Shown here: positions 23,868 to 38,787 of the stretch, one piece after another
Numbering within the stretch: the first letter of the stretch is position 1
Layout: each line of letters starts with the position of its first letter
DNA from: Enterobacter sp. RHBSTW-00175
Lineage (GTDB): Bacteria > Pseudomonadota > Gammaproteobacteria > Enterobacterales > Enterobacteriaceae
NCBI RefSeq assembly: GCF_013927005.1
Contig: NZ_CP055930.1
Span: 2,108,001 to 2,172,000 of the forward strand
Reading direction: 5' to 3'
Length of the DNA stretch: 64,000 nt
The notes under the pieces: model-generated
What the model saw: the letters and a program-made list of their open reading frames with translations, nothing else
The model's database searches: none
What the model was told of the DNA's origin: nothing
Position numbers and translations under genes: made by a program

Positions 23868-24338
23868 GTGAACATGAACGCAACAATCCTCGGCCAGGCC
23901 ATCGCGTTTATTCTCTTTGTCTGGTTCTGCATGAAGTATGTATGGCCGCCATTAATGGCTGCCATCGAAAAACGTCAGAAAGAAATTGCTGACGGTCTGG
24001 CTTCCGCAGAACGCGCTAAGAAAGATTTGGACCTTGCACAGGCCAACGCGACAGACCAGCTGAAAAAAGCGAAAGCTGAAGCTCAGGTAATCATTGAACA
24101 GGCTAACAAACGCCGTTCTCAGATCCTGGACGAAGCAAAAGCTGAAGCAGAACAGGAACGTACTAAGATCGTGGCACAAGCTCAGGCTGAAATTGATGCT
24201 GAGCGTAAACGTGCTCGTGAAGAACTGCGTAAGCAGGTTGCGATTCTGGCTGTTGCTGGCGCCGAGAAGATCATCGAACGTTCCGTGGATGAAGCTGCTA
24301 ACAGCGACATCGTGGACAAACTTGTCGCTGAACTGTAA
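23868..24338 (+). CDS. atpF: ATP synthase F0 subunit b
   Basis: A 156-residue peripheral-stalk subunit: one N-terminal transmembrane helix (about residues 5-27) followed by a long, highly charged coiled coil rich in Ala, Glu, Lys and Arg. It uses a GTG start at 23868 to match the E. coli length; an ATG two codons later is the alternative. It ends 14 bp before atpH. Confidence 0.96.
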   Translation: MNMNATILGQAIAFILFVWFCMKYVWPPLMAAIEKRQKEIADGLASAERAKKDLDLAQANATDQLKKAKAEAQVIIEQANKRRSQILDEAKAEAEQERTKIVAQAQAEIDAERKRAREELRKQVAILAVAGAEKIIERSVDEAANSDIVDKLVAEL

Positions 24339-24352
24339 GGAGGGAGGGGCTG

Positions 24353-24886
24353 ATGTCTGAATTTGTTACGGTAGCTCGCCCCTACGCCAAAGCAGCTTTT
24401 GACTTTGCTGTCGAACACCAAAATGTCGATCGCTGGCAGAACATGCTGGCGTTTGCCGCTGAGGTGACGAAAAACGAACAAATGGCTGAGTTGCTTTCCG
24501 GTGCGTTAGCGCCAGAAACCCTCGCCGCGTCGTTTATCGCCGTGTGCGGGGAGCAACTGGATGCCAACGGCCAGAACCTGATTAAGGTTATGGCTGAGAA
24601 CGGTCGTCTGCGTGTGCTCCCTGATGTTCTTGAGCAGTTCGAGCACTTACGTGCCCTTAGTGAAGCTACTGCTGAAGTCGAAGTGACTTCTGCAACTGAA
24701 CTGAGTACCGAACAGCTTTCGAAGATCACTGCTGCGATGGAAAAACGTCTGTCACGCAAAGTTAAGCTGAATTGCAAAATCGATAAGTCTGTAATGGCAG
24801 GCGTAATCATCCGTTCGGGTGATATGGTCATTGATGGCAGCGTACGCGGCCGTCTTGAGCGCCTTGCAGACGTCTTGCAGTCTTAA
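24353..24886 (+). CDS. atpH: ATP synthase F1 subunit delta
   Basis: A 177-residue stator subunit linking the F1 head to subunit b. The N-terminal helical bundle ([17 protein letters not shown]) binds the alpha N-termini, and the C-terminal part contains the family segment [22 protein letters not shown]. Preceded by an AAGGAGGGAGG Shine-Dalgarno. Confidence 0.96.
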   Translation: MSEFVTVARPYAKAAFDFAVEHQNVDRWQNMLAFAAEVTKNEQMAELLSGALAPETLAASFIAVCGEQLDANGQNLIKVMAENGRLRVLPDVLEQFEHLRALSEATAEVEVTSATELSTEQLSKITAAMEKRLSRKVKLNCKIDKSVMAGVIIRSGDMVIDGSVRGRLERLADVLQS

Positions 24887-24898
24887 GGGGACTGGAGC

Positions 24899-26440
24899 AT
24901 GCAACTGAATTCCACCGAAATCAGCGAACTGATCAAGCAGCGCATTGCTCAGTTCAGTGTTGTGAGTGAAGCTCACAACGAAGGTACTATTGTTTCTGTA
25001 AGTGACGGTGTTATCCGCATTCACGGCCTGGCCGATTGTATGCAGGGTGAAATGATTTCCCTGCCGGGTAACCGTTACGCTATCGCACTGAACCTGGAGC
25101 GCGACTCCGTAGGTGCAGTTGTGATGGGTCCATACGCTGACCTCGCCGAAGGCATGAAGGTTAAGTGTACGGGTCGTATTCTGGAAGTTCCGGTTGGCCG
25201 TGGCCTGCTGGGTCGTGTTGTTAACACCCTGGGTGCGCCAATCGACGGTAAAGGTCCGGTTGAGCACGATGGCTTCTCTCCAATCGAAGTTATCGCACCA
25301 GGCGTTATCGACCGTCAGTCCGTTGATCAACCAGTACAGACTGGTTATAAATCCGTTGATGCCATGATCCCAATCGGTCGTGGTCAGCGTGAACTGATCA
25401 TCGGTGACCGTCAGACCGGTAAAACCGCAATGGCTATCGATGCCATCATCAACCAGCGCGACTCTGGCATCAAATGTGTGTACGTGGCTATCGGCCAGAA
25501 AGCGTCCACCATTTCCAACGTTGTTCGCAAACTGGAAGAGCACGGTGCGCTGTCTAACACCATCGTTGTGGTTGCAACCGCTTCTGAATCTGCTGCACTG
25601 CAATACCTGGCACCATATGCTGGTTGCGCGATGGGCGAATACTTCCGTGACCGCGGTGAAGATGCACTGATCGTATACGATGACCTGTCTAAACAGGCTG
25701 TTGCTTATCGTCAGGTTTCTCTGCTGCTCCGTCGTCCACCTGGACGTGAAGCATTCCCTGGCGACGTATTCTACCTCCACTCTCGTCTGCTGGAGCGTGC
25801 TTCCCGCGTTAACGCGGAATACGTCGAGAACTTCACCAAAGGTGAAGTGAAAGGTAAAACTGGTTCACTGACCGCTCTGCCGATCATTGAAACCCAGGCG
25901 GGTGACGTTTCTGCGTTCGTTCCGACCAACGTAATTTCCATTACCGATGGTCAGATCTTCCTGGAAACCAACCTGTTTAACTCCGGTATTCGTCCGGCAG
26001 TTAACCCGGGTATCTCCGTATCTCGTGTTGGTGGTGCAGCTCAGACCAAGATCATCAAGAAACTGTCCGGTGGTATCCGTACCGCTCTGGCACAGTATCG
26101 TGAACTGGCAGCGTTCTCTCAGTTCGCGTCCGATCTGGATGAAGCTACCCGTAAACAGCTGAGCCACGGTCAGAAAGTGACCGAGCTGCTGAAACAGAAA
26201 CAGTATGCCCCTATGTCTGTTGCACAACAGGGCCTGGTGCTGTTCGCGGCTGAACGCGGTTACCTCGAAGATGTGGAACTGGCGAAAATCGGTAGCTTCG
26301 AAGCCGCTCTGTTGGCTTACGTTGACCGTGATCACGCTCCGCTGATGCAAGAGATCAACCAGTCCGGTGGCTATAACGACGAAATCGAAGGCAAGCTGAA
26401 AGCTATCCTCGATTCCTTCAAAGCAACCCAGTCCTGGTAA
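24899..26440 (+). CDS. atpA: ATP synthase F1 subunit alpha
   Basis: A 513-residue non-catalytic nucleotide-binding subunit of the F1 hexamer. Walker A is GDRQTGKT (about residues 169-176), [12 protein letters not shown] is near 270, and the arginine finger region lies around residue 376 in [17 protein letters not shown]. Length equals E. coli. It sits between atpH and atpG. Confidence 0.98.
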   Translation: MQLNSTEISELIKQRIAQFSVVSEAHNEGTIVSVSDGVIRIHGLADCMQGEMISLPGNRYAIALNLERDSVGAVVMGPYADLAEGMKVKCTGRILEVPVGRGLLGRVVNTLGAPIDGKGPVEHDGFSPIEVIAPGVIDRQSVDQPVQTGYKSVDAMIPIGRGQRELIIGDRQTGKTAMAIDAIINQRDSGIKCVYVAIGQKASTISNVVRKLEEHGALSNTIVVVATASESAALQYLAPYAGCAMGEYFRDRGEDALIVYDDLSKQAVAYRQVSLLLRRPPGREAFPGDVFYLHSRLLERASRVNAEYVENFTKGEVKGKTGSLTALPIIETQAGDVSAFVPTNVISITDGQIFLETNLFNSGIRPAVNPGISVSRVGGAAQTKIIKKLSGGIRTALAQYRELAAFSQFASDLDEATRKQLSHGQKVTELLKQKQYAPMSVAQQGLVLFAAERGYLEDVELAKIGSFEAALLAYVDRDHAPLMQEINQSGGYNDEIEGKLKAILDSFKATQSW

Positions 26441-26490
26441 CGTCCGGCGGCTTGTCTTAGGACAGGCCGCAAGGCATTGAGGAGAAGCTC

Positions 26491-28768
<2,278 letters not shown>

Positions 28769-28788
28769 CGCCTTAATCGGAGGGTGAT

Positions 28789-29208
28789 ATGGCAATGACT
28801 TACCACCTGGACGTCGTCAGCGCAGAGGAACAAATGTTCTCTGGTCTGGTCGAGAAAATCCAGGTAACGGGTAGTGAAGGCGAACTGGGTATCTTCCCAG
28901 GTCACGCACCGCTGCTCACCGCCATTAAGCCTGGTATGATCCGCATCGTTAAACAGTTCGGTCATGAAGAGTTTATCTATCTGTCCGGCGGCATTATTGA
29001 AGTGCAGCCTGGCAGTGTGACCGTTCTGGCCGATACCGCTATCCGTGGCCAGGATCTCGACGAAGCGCGAGCCCTGGAATCGAAGCGTAAGGCTGAAGAG
29101 CACATTAGCAGCTCTCATGGTGACGTGGATTACGCTCAGGCGTCTGCGGAGCTGGCCAAAGCGATCGCGAAACTGCGCGTTATCGAGTTGACCAAAAAAG
29201 CGATGTAA
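28789..29208 (+). CDS. atpC: ATP synthase F1 subunit epsilon
   Basis: A 139-residue rotor subunit with an N-terminal beta sandwich ([16 protein letters not shown]) and a C-terminal two-helix hairpin that can extend into F1 and inhibit ATP hydrolysis. Length equals E. coli. It is the last gene of the atp operon and is followed by a strong terminator and then by the accessory insertion. Confidence 0.97.
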   Translation: MAMTYHLDVVSAEEQMFSGLVEKIQVTGSEGELGIFPGHAPLLTAIKPGMIRIVKQFGHEEFIYLSGGIIEVQPGSVTVLADTAIRGQDLDEARALESKRKAEEHISSSHGDVDYAQASAELAKAIAKLRVIELTKKAM

Positions 29209-29226
29209 CACCGGCTTGAAAAGCAC

Positions 29227-29262
29227 AAAAGCCAGTCTGGATACCAGGCTGGCTTTTTTTTA
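29227..29262 (+). terminator. atp operon Rho-independent terminator
   Basis: The stem AAAGCCAG...CTGGCTTT with a long T run (T8 ending at 29261) immediately follows atpC. It closes the atp operon. Everything from here to the glmU promoter differs from the short E. coli intergenic region. Confidence 0.9.
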
Positions 29263-29405
29263 TTCCGTATCTCTAGACACTAAATATTTTCTGATTTTTC
29301 CGCACTTGCCTATACCTTTCCATTTTTTAAGGTCATTGCGCGCTACGCTTCCAATGGCTCGATGAAGGCATTATTCAATGTTTAAACTGACTATACGGAG
29401 CAATT

Positions 29406-29596
29406 ATGGCCAATCTAGTCTATCTGACACTTAATGGACATTGCAGGGGTTAATTTCTGCGGGATGTTCTTCGCAGAGGTCTATTGGTAATAAAGCGCAA
29501 ACTGCGCATGCTGACCAGATAATTGTGCTGGGGTTAACCCATGGGAAGAATACATTTTACAAACAGGAGGAAAAACGCGATGAACAGATTCAATGA
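29406..29596 (+). pseudogene. hcp: Frameshifted, truncated hcp (type VI secretion tube protein) relic
   Basis: From an ATG at 29406 with an upstream GGAG Shine-Dalgarno the reading is MANLVYLTLNGH, then a stop at 29451. Moving to the frame of 29444 continues QGLISAGCSS, then QRSIGNKAQTAHADQIIVLG and LTHG. Together these give the N-terminal 45-50 residues of enterobacterial Hcp (family pattern: YLTLNG...QGLISxGCSSxDSIGNK). One missing base near 29443 explains the frame change (CATTTGCAG would restore HLQG). The remaining hundred or so residues of a normal ~160-residue Hcp are absent; the frame runs into unrelated codons and stops at 29594-29596. It cannot make Hcp. Confidence 0.85.
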
Positions 29597-30461
29597 TGAG
29601 CGCCCTGCATGGCATGATTACCTCGGTGATACGCTACGGGGCAATGTTCCTGTTAACCAACTTATTCCCCAACATCCTTATTTACTGAATACGCTGCAAC
29701 TGGAAGAGGCATTGCACAAAAACACTGAACATATCATGCTGCTGACCACGGATGAAGCCTATGCGGTGATGAATGCCCTGTACAAAAAAGGAACGACCTA
29801 CTCTGGAAATATCAAAGATGCGATGTCGGGCACGAAAAACATAACGAAACTGGTAAGCTATAGAGATGCCGGAAAGCTGGTGTTTAACTTAAAAGGTCTG
29901 GGTATCAAAGCTGTCCCCTACATGCACAAAGGAGTGACCTATATTAAAATTACTGGCTATCCTTCAGCCCGACGAATCCTTAATGGCACCCGTTATGCGA
30001 TGAATAATCTAAAAATACTGGAACTGGGCATCGGCAAAGCCGGGATTAATGCCGAAATTTTAAGAGGCGCCCGTTTCTGTATTCGCTTTGCTGCGGCACA
30101 GCGGGCGGTGGAGTTTATTTTTTCATCTGATCATTATTTTGCTACGTTTATCGGTAATATCACGATGGATGTGGCGAAGGTGGTTGTGACGATGTTTGTG
30201 ACGAAAGTTGCAATGGGCATGTTAACTGGGTTGGCTACTGTAGCTGGCGCCGTTATACCTGTAACTATAGGGATAGCGATTGCAGTTGCACTGGGTTTTT
30301 ACATTACTTATAAACTGGCAGATCTGGATGAAAAGTATCATTTATCAGAGCGCTTAATCGCAATGATTAAAAACGGGTTGGAAGAACACCAGAAAATGGT
30401 GGGTTGGAATATTCAGCACAGTAATCCATGTCTTTTTCCAATGATGAATGGACATTATTAA
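29580..30461 (+). CDS. Putative Hcp-linked type VI secretion effector with hydrophobic C-terminal hairpin
   Basis: A 293-residue protein not found at this locus in E. coli K-12. I chose the ATG at 29580 because a perfect AGGAGG lies 9 nt upstream (29565-29570); a frame-open ATG at 29541 adds 13 residues overlapping the hcp relic. Residues 1-190 are soluble and basic, with GTRYAMNNLKILELGIGKAG near 136-155. Residues about 199-245 form two hydrophobic helices with a Gly/Pro turn, followed by a charged amphipathic tail. There is no signal peptide, nuclease or lipase motif. An hcp relic upstream and an overlapping membrane protein downstream suggest a membrane-acting (possibly pore-forming) T6SS cargo with its immunity partner. 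Family placement is from memory and context only; the function is inferred. Confidence 0.6.
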   Translation: MNRFNDERPAWHDYLGDTLRGNVPVNQLIPQHPYLLNTLQLEEALHKNTEHIMLLTTDEAYAVMNALYKKGTTYSGNIKDAMSGTKNITKLVSYRDAGKLVFNLKGLGIKAVPYMHKGVTYIKITGYPSARRILNGTRYAMNNLKILELGIGKAGINAEILRGARFCIRFAAAQRAVEFIFSSDHYFATFIGNITMDVAKVVVTMFVTKVAMGMLTGLATVAGAVIPVTIGIAIAVALGFYITYKLADLDEKYHLSERLIAMIKNGLEEHQKMVGWNIQHSNPCLFPMMNGHY

Positions 30462-30966
30462 TATAATGAACCTGGTAAAGGCTAAAGGGTATATTTACGG
30501 GTTTGTTATAATTATATGCCTGACGGCTATAATTATAGATCTGTATTATAGTATCACTCCAACAATCATGGGGCTAGTTAAAGGGGATGATTATATTTAC
30601 TATGATCCTAAACAAGTTACTCTATTCCTATTACTTCCCGCTATGATTGTTGCAGATTTATCCGTTGTTTTTCTATTATTACCGTTCAGAAAAAAAACGG
30701 ATATAATAAGACAGAAATGTATGATACCAACGATGATTTACGCCATTGCTGCATTCATTATTGGTATTCTTCTGTCGATAGTGATTTCTATCTACCCGCT
30801 TGGTACAGACTACTATCAGTGTCGCTCTACAAGCATTGTTTCATCCGGTAGTTATTATGCCCGGAGCGAAGAGATGTGTAAGCAGAGAGCATATTTATCA
30901 ACCAGTGAAGAAGAACAACCTCCCCAAACACCAGAATATAATGAACTGGAACCTCCGGCACGGTAA
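30448..30966 (+). CDS. Putative three-TM inner-membrane immunity protein (DUF1240-like)
   Basis: A 172-residue membrane protein. Hydrophobic helices lie at about residues 16-35, 57-79 and 93-116. RKK at 81-83 after the second helix supports an N-in, C-out topology, leaving a periplasmic tail with Cys125 and Cys144 in a CRSTS...YYARSEEMC pattern, then a Glu/Pro-rich end. It overlaps the effector-like gene by 14 bp, so translation is coupled; a second start at 30466 is possible and neither has a good Shine-Dalgarno. Small inner-membrane proteins in this position often protect against membrane-active effectors. The pattern recalls DUF1240 proteins, but I could not check that. Confidence 0.55.
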   Translation: MDIINIMNLVKAKGYIYGFVIIICLTAIIIDLYYSITPTIMGLVKGDDYIYYDPKQVTLFLLLPAMIVADLSVVFLLLPFRKKTDIIRQKCMIPTMIYAIAAFIIGILLSIVISIYPLGTDYYQCRSTSIVSSGSYYARSEEMCKQRAYLSTSEEEQPPQTPEYNELEPPAR

Positions 30967-31250
30967 CCCTCACCTGAGCCTACCGTGTAGTGTGGATATA
31001 CTCCTGAGTGAGAGGATCTTTATTCATGACCCAAAAAAATAGCTAAGCTATTGTGTGCGTTAGCGACTTACCGCGAGAATGCTATTTTCAAGAGAAAAAG
31101 TGATTTACTCTGCCCTAAAAAGTATCCTCAAATAGCCCGTAAAGCCCTGGGTTGAGCGTTTTAACGGCATTCCATTTTATGGCGCAAAATATGTAGAATT
31201 TTCAACGTCAAAGGGTTTTACTTCTCACTCAAATTACAGTCAGGACGCGT
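30967..31250 (+). promoter_or_regulatory. Right end of the insertion and glmU promoter region
   Basis: Bases 30967-31140 are AT-rich with no credible ORF, RNA or repeat. From about 31180 the sequence resembles the E. coli glmU leader. A -10 TAGAAT (31194-31199) stands 17 bp after a weak -35 TCCATT (31171-31176), and AATTACAGTCAGGA with a Shine-Dalgarno precedes the glmU ATG. Confidence 0.5.
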
Positions 31251-32618
31251 ATGTTGAACAATACGATGAGCGTGGTCATCCTTGCCGCAGGTAAAGGCAC
31301 CCGCATGTATTCCGATCTTCCGAAGGTGCTGCACACCCTGGCAGGAAAGCCTATGGTGCAGCATGTCATTGATGCCGCTAATGATCTCGGTGCCCGCAAG
31401 GTACACCTGGTTTACGGCCACGGCGGCGATCTGCTAAAGCAAACGCTGCGTGATGACAAACTCAACTGGGTACTTCAGGCTGAACAACTGGGCACTGGTC
31501 ATGCGATGCAGCAGGCTGCCCCGTTCTTCGCGGATGACGAAGACATTCTGATGCTTTACGGCGATGTTCCGCTGATTACCGTCGACACCCTGACTCGCCT
31601 GCGTGAAGCGAAACCGCAGGGCGGTATTGGTTTGTTAACCGTCGTACTGGACGATCCGAGCGGCTATGGCCGAATTACCCGTGAAAATGGCAACGTAACG
31701 GGTATTGTTGAGCATAAAGATGCCAGCGACGCCCAGCGTCAGATCCAGGAAATCAACACCGGCATCCTGATTGCCAACGGCGCAGATATGAAACGCTGGC
31801 TGTCGAAACTGACCAACAACAACGCGCAGGGTGAGTATTACATCACGGATATTATTGCCCTGGCGTACCATGAAGGCCGTGAGATTGCCGCTGTACACCC
31901 GGCTCGTATCAGCGAAACCGATGGTGTAAACAACCGCCTGCAACTTTCCCGCCTGGAGCGTATTTACCAGTCAGAACAGGCGGAAAAACTGCTGCTGGCA
32001 GGCGTTATGCTGAGCGATCCAGCGCGTTTTGATCTGCGCGGCACCCTGGCTCACGGGCGTGATGTTGAGATTGATACTAACGTTATCCTTGAAGGCAACG
32101 TGACCCTTGGCCATGGCGTCAAAATTGGCACGGGTTGCGTGATTAAAAACAGCGTCATTGGTGATAACTGCGAAATCAGCCCATACAGTGTGGTAGAAGA
32201 TGCCCATCTGGAAGCGGCGTGCACCATTGGTCCGTTTACGCGCCTGCGCCCTGGCGCTGAGCTGCTGGAAGGCGCGCACGTGGGTAACTTCGTCGAAATG
32301 AAAAAAGCGCGGCTGGGTAAAGGCTCTAAAGCCGGTCATTTGACCTATCTGGGCGATGCGGAGATTGGCGATAACGTGAATATTGGTGCAGGAACGATCA
32401 CCTGTAACTACGACGGTGCTAATAAGTTTAAAACCATCATTGGTGATGATGTGTTTGTCGGCTCTGATACGCAGCTGGTGGCGCCTGTTACCGTTGGTAA
32501 TGGCGTAACTATTGCCGCAGGAACGACTGTCACGCGTGATGTGGCCGATAACGAGCTGGTGTTAAGCCGTGTGCCGCAGGTTCACAAGCAGGGCTGGAAA
32601 CGCCCGGTGAAGAAGTAA
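31251..32618 (+). CDS. glmU: Bifunctional GlcNAc-1-P uridyltransferase / GlcN-1-P acetyltransferase GlmU
   Basis: A 455-residue cytoplasmic trimer making UDP-GlcNAc for peptidoglycan and LPS. The N-terminal pyrophosphorylase domain has [15 protein letters not shown] (about residues 11-25). The C-terminal half is a left-handed beta helix of hexapeptide repeats (ending around [15 protein letters not shown] and [10 protein letters not shown]) holding the acetyltransferase site. It is the first gene of glmUS, 154 bp before glmS. The length is one residue short of E. coli's 456. Confidence 0.97.
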   Translation: MLNNTMSVVILAAGKGTRMYSDLPKVLHTLAGKPMVQHVIDAANDLGARKVHLVYGHGGDLLKQTLRDDKLNWVLQAEQLGTGHAMQQAAPFFADDEDILMLYGDVPLITVDTLTRLREAKPQGGIGLLTVVLDDPSGYGRITRENGNVTGIVEHKDASDAQRQIQEINTGILIANGADMKRWLSKLTNNNAQGEYYITDIIALAYHEGREIAAVHPARISETDGVNNRLQLSRLERIYQSEQAEKLLLAGVMLSDPARFDLRGTLAHGRDVEIDTNVILEGNVTLGHGVKIGTGCVIKNSVIGDNCEISPYSVVEDAHLEAACTIGPFTRLRPGAELLEGAHVGNFVEMKKARLGKGSKAGHLTYLGDAEIGDNVNIGAGTITCNYDGANKFKTIIGDDVFVGSDTQLVAPVTVGNGVTIAAGTTVTRDVADNELVLSRVPQVHKQGWKRPVKK

Positions 32619-32772
32619 CAGATTTTCGGGACGAGGGGATAATATAATCCCCCTCCCATAAGCAGTACCCATAAATATAACCCCACTCTCTACAAGGCTC
32701 GGGGCGCCCGAAAAGGGCAACAACAGGTCAGCGACAACGCATGGCATAGCGCCATAATCAGGAAATCTAACT
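32619..32772 (+). promoter_or_regulatory. glmU-glmS intercistronic leader
   Basis: A 154-bp leader before glmS. In E. coli this region is cut by RNase E and the glmS Shine-Dalgarno is freed by base pairing with the sRNA GlmZ with Hfq. A short inverted repeat (GGCAT...ATGCC-like around CGCATGGCATAGCGCC, 32738-32753) is visible near the ATG. I infer conserved GlmZ control but cannot verify pairing. Confidence 0.4.
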
Positions 32773-34602
32773 ATGTGTGGAATTGTTGGAGCAGTTGCGC
32801 AGCGTGATATTGCTGAAATCCTTCTCGAAGGTTTACGTCGTCTGGAATACCGTGGCTATGACTCTGCTGGTCTGGCTGTGGTGGATGCGGAAGGTCAAAT
32901 GACCCGTTTGCGTCGTCTGGGTAAAGTGCAGATCCTGGCGCAAGCGGCGGAAGAACACCCGCTGCACGGCGGAACCGGTATTGCGCATACTCGCTGGGCG
33001 ACGCATGGCGAACCCTCCGAAGGTAACGCACACCCGCATGTGTCTGAACACATTGTGGTGGTGCATAACGGCATTATCGAAAACCACGAACCACTCCGTG
33101 AAATGCTGAAAACACGCGGTTATACCTTCGTGTCTGAAACCGACACCGAAGTTATTGCTCACCTGGTTCACTGGGAACTGGAACAGGGCGGCACGCTGCG
33201 TGATGCGGTGCTGCGTGCTATTCCTCAGCTGCGCGGTGCATACGGGACGGTTATCATGGATTCCCGTGACCCGAGCACACTGCTTGCTGCACGCTCCGGT
33301 AGCCCAATGGTTATCGGCCTTGGCATGGGTGAAAACTTCATCGCATCCGATCAGCTGGCACTGCTGCCAGTGACCCGTCGCTTTATCTTCCTGGAAGAGG
33401 GCGATATCGCTGAAGTGACGCGCCGTTCCGTGTCTATCTTTGATAAAGCCGGTACGCAGATCAATCGCCAGGAAATTGAATCCAACCTGCAATACGACGC
33501 AGGCGATAAAGGCGCTTACCGTCACTACATGCAGAAAGAGATTTACGAGCAGCCGAACGCCATCAAAAACACCCTGACCGGGCGTATTAGCCACGGCGTG
33601 GTGGATTTGAGCGAATTGGGCGACAAGGCGAACGAGCTGCTGTCGAAGGTTGAGCATATTCAGATCGTGGCCTGCGGCACCTCCTACAACTCCGGTATGG
33701 TCTCTCGCTACTGGTTTGAATCGCTGGCGGATGTGCCATGCGATGTGGAAATCGCGTCTGAATTCCGCTACCGCAAATCCGCAGTGCGCCGTAACAGCCT
33801 GATGATCACCCTTTCCCAGTCTGGCGAAACAGCCGATACCCTGGCGGCGCTGCGTCTGTCCAAAGAGCTGGGCTATCTTGGCTCTCTGGCGATTTGTAAC
33901 GTGCCGGGATCTTCTCTGGTACGCGAATCCGATCTTGCGCTGATGACCAACGCGGGCACGGAAATTGGTGTCGCATCGACGAAAGCCTTCACTACGCAGC
34001 TGACAGTGCTGCTGATGCTGGTGGCGAAACTGGCGCGTTTGAAAGGGCTGGATGCCGCTGTTGAGCAGAACATTGTTCATGGTTTGCAGGCTTTGCCGAG
34101 CCGTATTGAGCAGATGCTGTCTCAGGACAAACGTATTGAGCAGCTTGCGGAAGATTTCTCTGACAAACATCACGCGCTGTTCCTGGGGCGTGGCGATCAG
34201 TATCCGATTGCGCTGGAAGGCGCGCTGAAGCTGAAAGAGATCTCGTACATCCACGCAGAAGCCTATGCGGCAGGTGAGCTGAAACACGGCCCTCTGGCGC
34301 TGATTGATGCGGATATGCCGGTTATCGTCGTTGCGCCAAACAACGAACTGCTGGAAAAACTGAAGTCCAACATTGAAGAAGTGCGCGCCCGTGGCGGTGT
34401 ACTGTACGTCTTTGCTGATAAGGATGCCGGTTTCACCAGCAACGACAACATGCACATCATCGAGATGCCGCATGTGGAAGAGGTGATTGCACCTATCTTC
34501 TACACCGTTCCGCTGCAATTACTGGCTTATCACGTTGCGCTTATCAAAGGCACCGACGTTGACCAGCCACGTAACCTGGCGAAATCTGTGACGGTTGAAT
34601 AA
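32773..34602 (+). CDS. glmS: Glucosamine-6-phosphate synthase GlmS
   Basis: A 609-residue amidotransferase turning fructose 6-phosphate and glutamine into glucosamine 6-phosphate. The N-terminal MCGIVGAV supplies the nucleophile Cys after Met removal. The glutaminase domain has [16 protein letters not shown], and two SIS isomerase domains follow with [17 protein letters not shown] and the C-terminal KSVTVE. Length equals E. coli. The last codons form the Tn7 target (attTn7). A long open frame on the opposite strand is a codon-bias artefact. Confidence 0.98.
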   Translation: MCGIVGAVAQRDIAEILLEGLRRLEYRGYDSAGLAVVDAEGQMTRLRRLGKVQILAQAAEEHPLHGGTGIAHTRWATHGEPSEGNAHPHVSEHIVVVHNGIIENHEPLREMLKTRGYTFVSETDTEVIAHLVHWELEQGGTLRDAVLRAIPQLRGAYGTVIMDSRDPSTLLAARSGSPMVIGLGMGENFIASDQLALLPVTRRFIFLEEGDIAEVTRRSVSIFDKAGTQINRQEIESNLQYDAGDKGAYRHYMQKEIYEQPNAIKNTLTGRISHGVVDLSELGDKANELLSKVEHIQIVACGTSYNSGMVSRYWFESLADVPCDVEIASEFRYRKSAVRRNSLMITLSQSGETADTLAALRLSKELGYLGSLAICNVPGSSLVRESDLALMTNAGTEIGVASTKAFTTQLTVLLMLVAKLARLKGLDAAVEQNIVHGLQALPSRIEQMLSQDKRIEQLAEDFSDKHHALFLGRGDQYPIALEGALKLKEISYIHAEAYAAGELKHGPLALIDADMPVIVVAPNNELLEKLKSNIEEVRARGGVLYVFADKDAGFTSNDNMHIIEMPHVEEVIAPIFYTVPLQLLAYHVALIKGTDVDQPRNLAKSVTVE

Positions 34603-34630
34603 TCATCTCAGGCTCCACCTTCGGGTGGAG
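34567..34630 (+). other. attTn7: Tn7 attachment site attTn7, unoccupied
   Basis: The last 36 bp of glmS (34567-34602) are the conserved TnsD-binding stretch, and the usual insertion point about 25 bp after the stop lies in the glmS terminator. The terminator is intact and pstS follows normally, so no Tn7-like element is inserted here. Confidence 0.75.
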
Positions 34631-34637
34631 CTTTTTT
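34612..34637 (+). terminator. glmS Rho-independent terminator
   Basis: Perfect 8-bp arms GCTCCACC (34612-34619) and GGTGGAGC (34624-34631) around a TTCG tetraloop, followed by T6. It ends the glmUS operon. Confidence 0.95.
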
Positions 34638-34816
34638 ACCCTTCCTGGTTTGTTTTTAATCAACTCTTTCCCATTTTTATTTATGACAATCTGTCATCTT
34701 CAGCTACTTTTTTCAGTGTCACATAAAGAAAATATCACTGAAAACATACTGTCATGTTTGTGGCTATCTAATTGATACGTTTGATAATTTTTACTGACTT
34801 TTAAGTTAAACTTTCG

Positions 34817-34872
34817 TTGTCATAAAACTGTCATAATTCGTACATTTATCTGTCACCTGTTTGTCCTATTTT
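34817..34872 (+). promoter_or_regulatory. pstS promoter with two tandem Pho boxes
   Basis: Four heptamers at exact 11-bp spacing: TTGTCAT (34817), CTGTCAT (34828), CGTACAT (34839) and CTGTCAC (34850). These form two 18-bp PhoB boxes in place of a -35. A -10 TATTTT lies at 34867-34872. PhoB activation under phosphate starvation is expected, as in E. coli. The rest of the 321-bp gap upstream holds two isolated CTGTCAT copies (34691, 34749) but no gene. Confidence 0.92.
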
Positions 34873-34890
34873 GCTCATCGTAGCCACTAA

Positions 34891-35964
<1,074 letters not shown>

Positions 35965-35984
35965 TTTAGCATTCTGACGAAAAT

Positions 35985-36057
35985 GGCGGGTGGCGCTTGC
36001 GCTAACCCGCCCTACGGTTCCAACTGTAGGCCGGATAAGCGCAAGCGCCATCCGGCA
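35985..36057. repeat. BIME between pstS and pstC
   Basis: Two inverted REP units: GGCGGGTGGCGCTTGCGC...CCCGCC (35985-36011) and GGCCGGATAAGCGCAAGCGC...CCGGC (36029-36055). It is placed to protect the pstS message, which must be in excess over the permease genes. Confidence 0.85.
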
Positions 36058-36087
36058 ATTTCGTAAACGCGTTTAACAGAAGAGTGA

Positions 36088-37940
<1,853 letters not shown>

Positions 37941-37975
37941 TTTTTTACGGCGCGGCACATCGCGGCGTCGAATGA

Positions 37976-38761
<786 letters not shown>

Positions 38762-38787
38762 TTTGCCTTAGTGCATGTGGAGAAACC

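Larger units (their letters stand above)
29263..31140 (+). mobile_element. AT-rich accessory insertion between atpC and glmU
   Basis: In E. coli atpC and glmU are separated by only a few hundred bases. Here about 1.9 kb intervenes, visibly richer in A/T than the flanking genes and with many ATA, TTA and AGA codons. It carries an hcp relic, an effector-like gene and an overlapping membrane protein gene. I see no integrase, transposase, tRNA-derived att site or clear direct repeats, so the right boundary is approximate and the element type is unknown. Transfer is inferred from composition and the absent E. coli counterpart. Confidence 0.65.

Noticed and set aside
24752..25780. A 342-codon minus-strand frame
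   Set aside because: It is antisense to atpH and atpA and arises from codon bias.
29541..29579. Upstream extension of the effector-like gene
   Set aside because: The 13 added residues overlap the hcp relic, and the best ribosome binding site (AGGAGG) directs the ATG at 29580.
32833..34518. A 561-codon frame on the minus strand
   Set aside because: It is the complement of glmS. Strong codon bias in a highly expressed gene removes stops from the opposite frame; the peptide has no recognisable domain.
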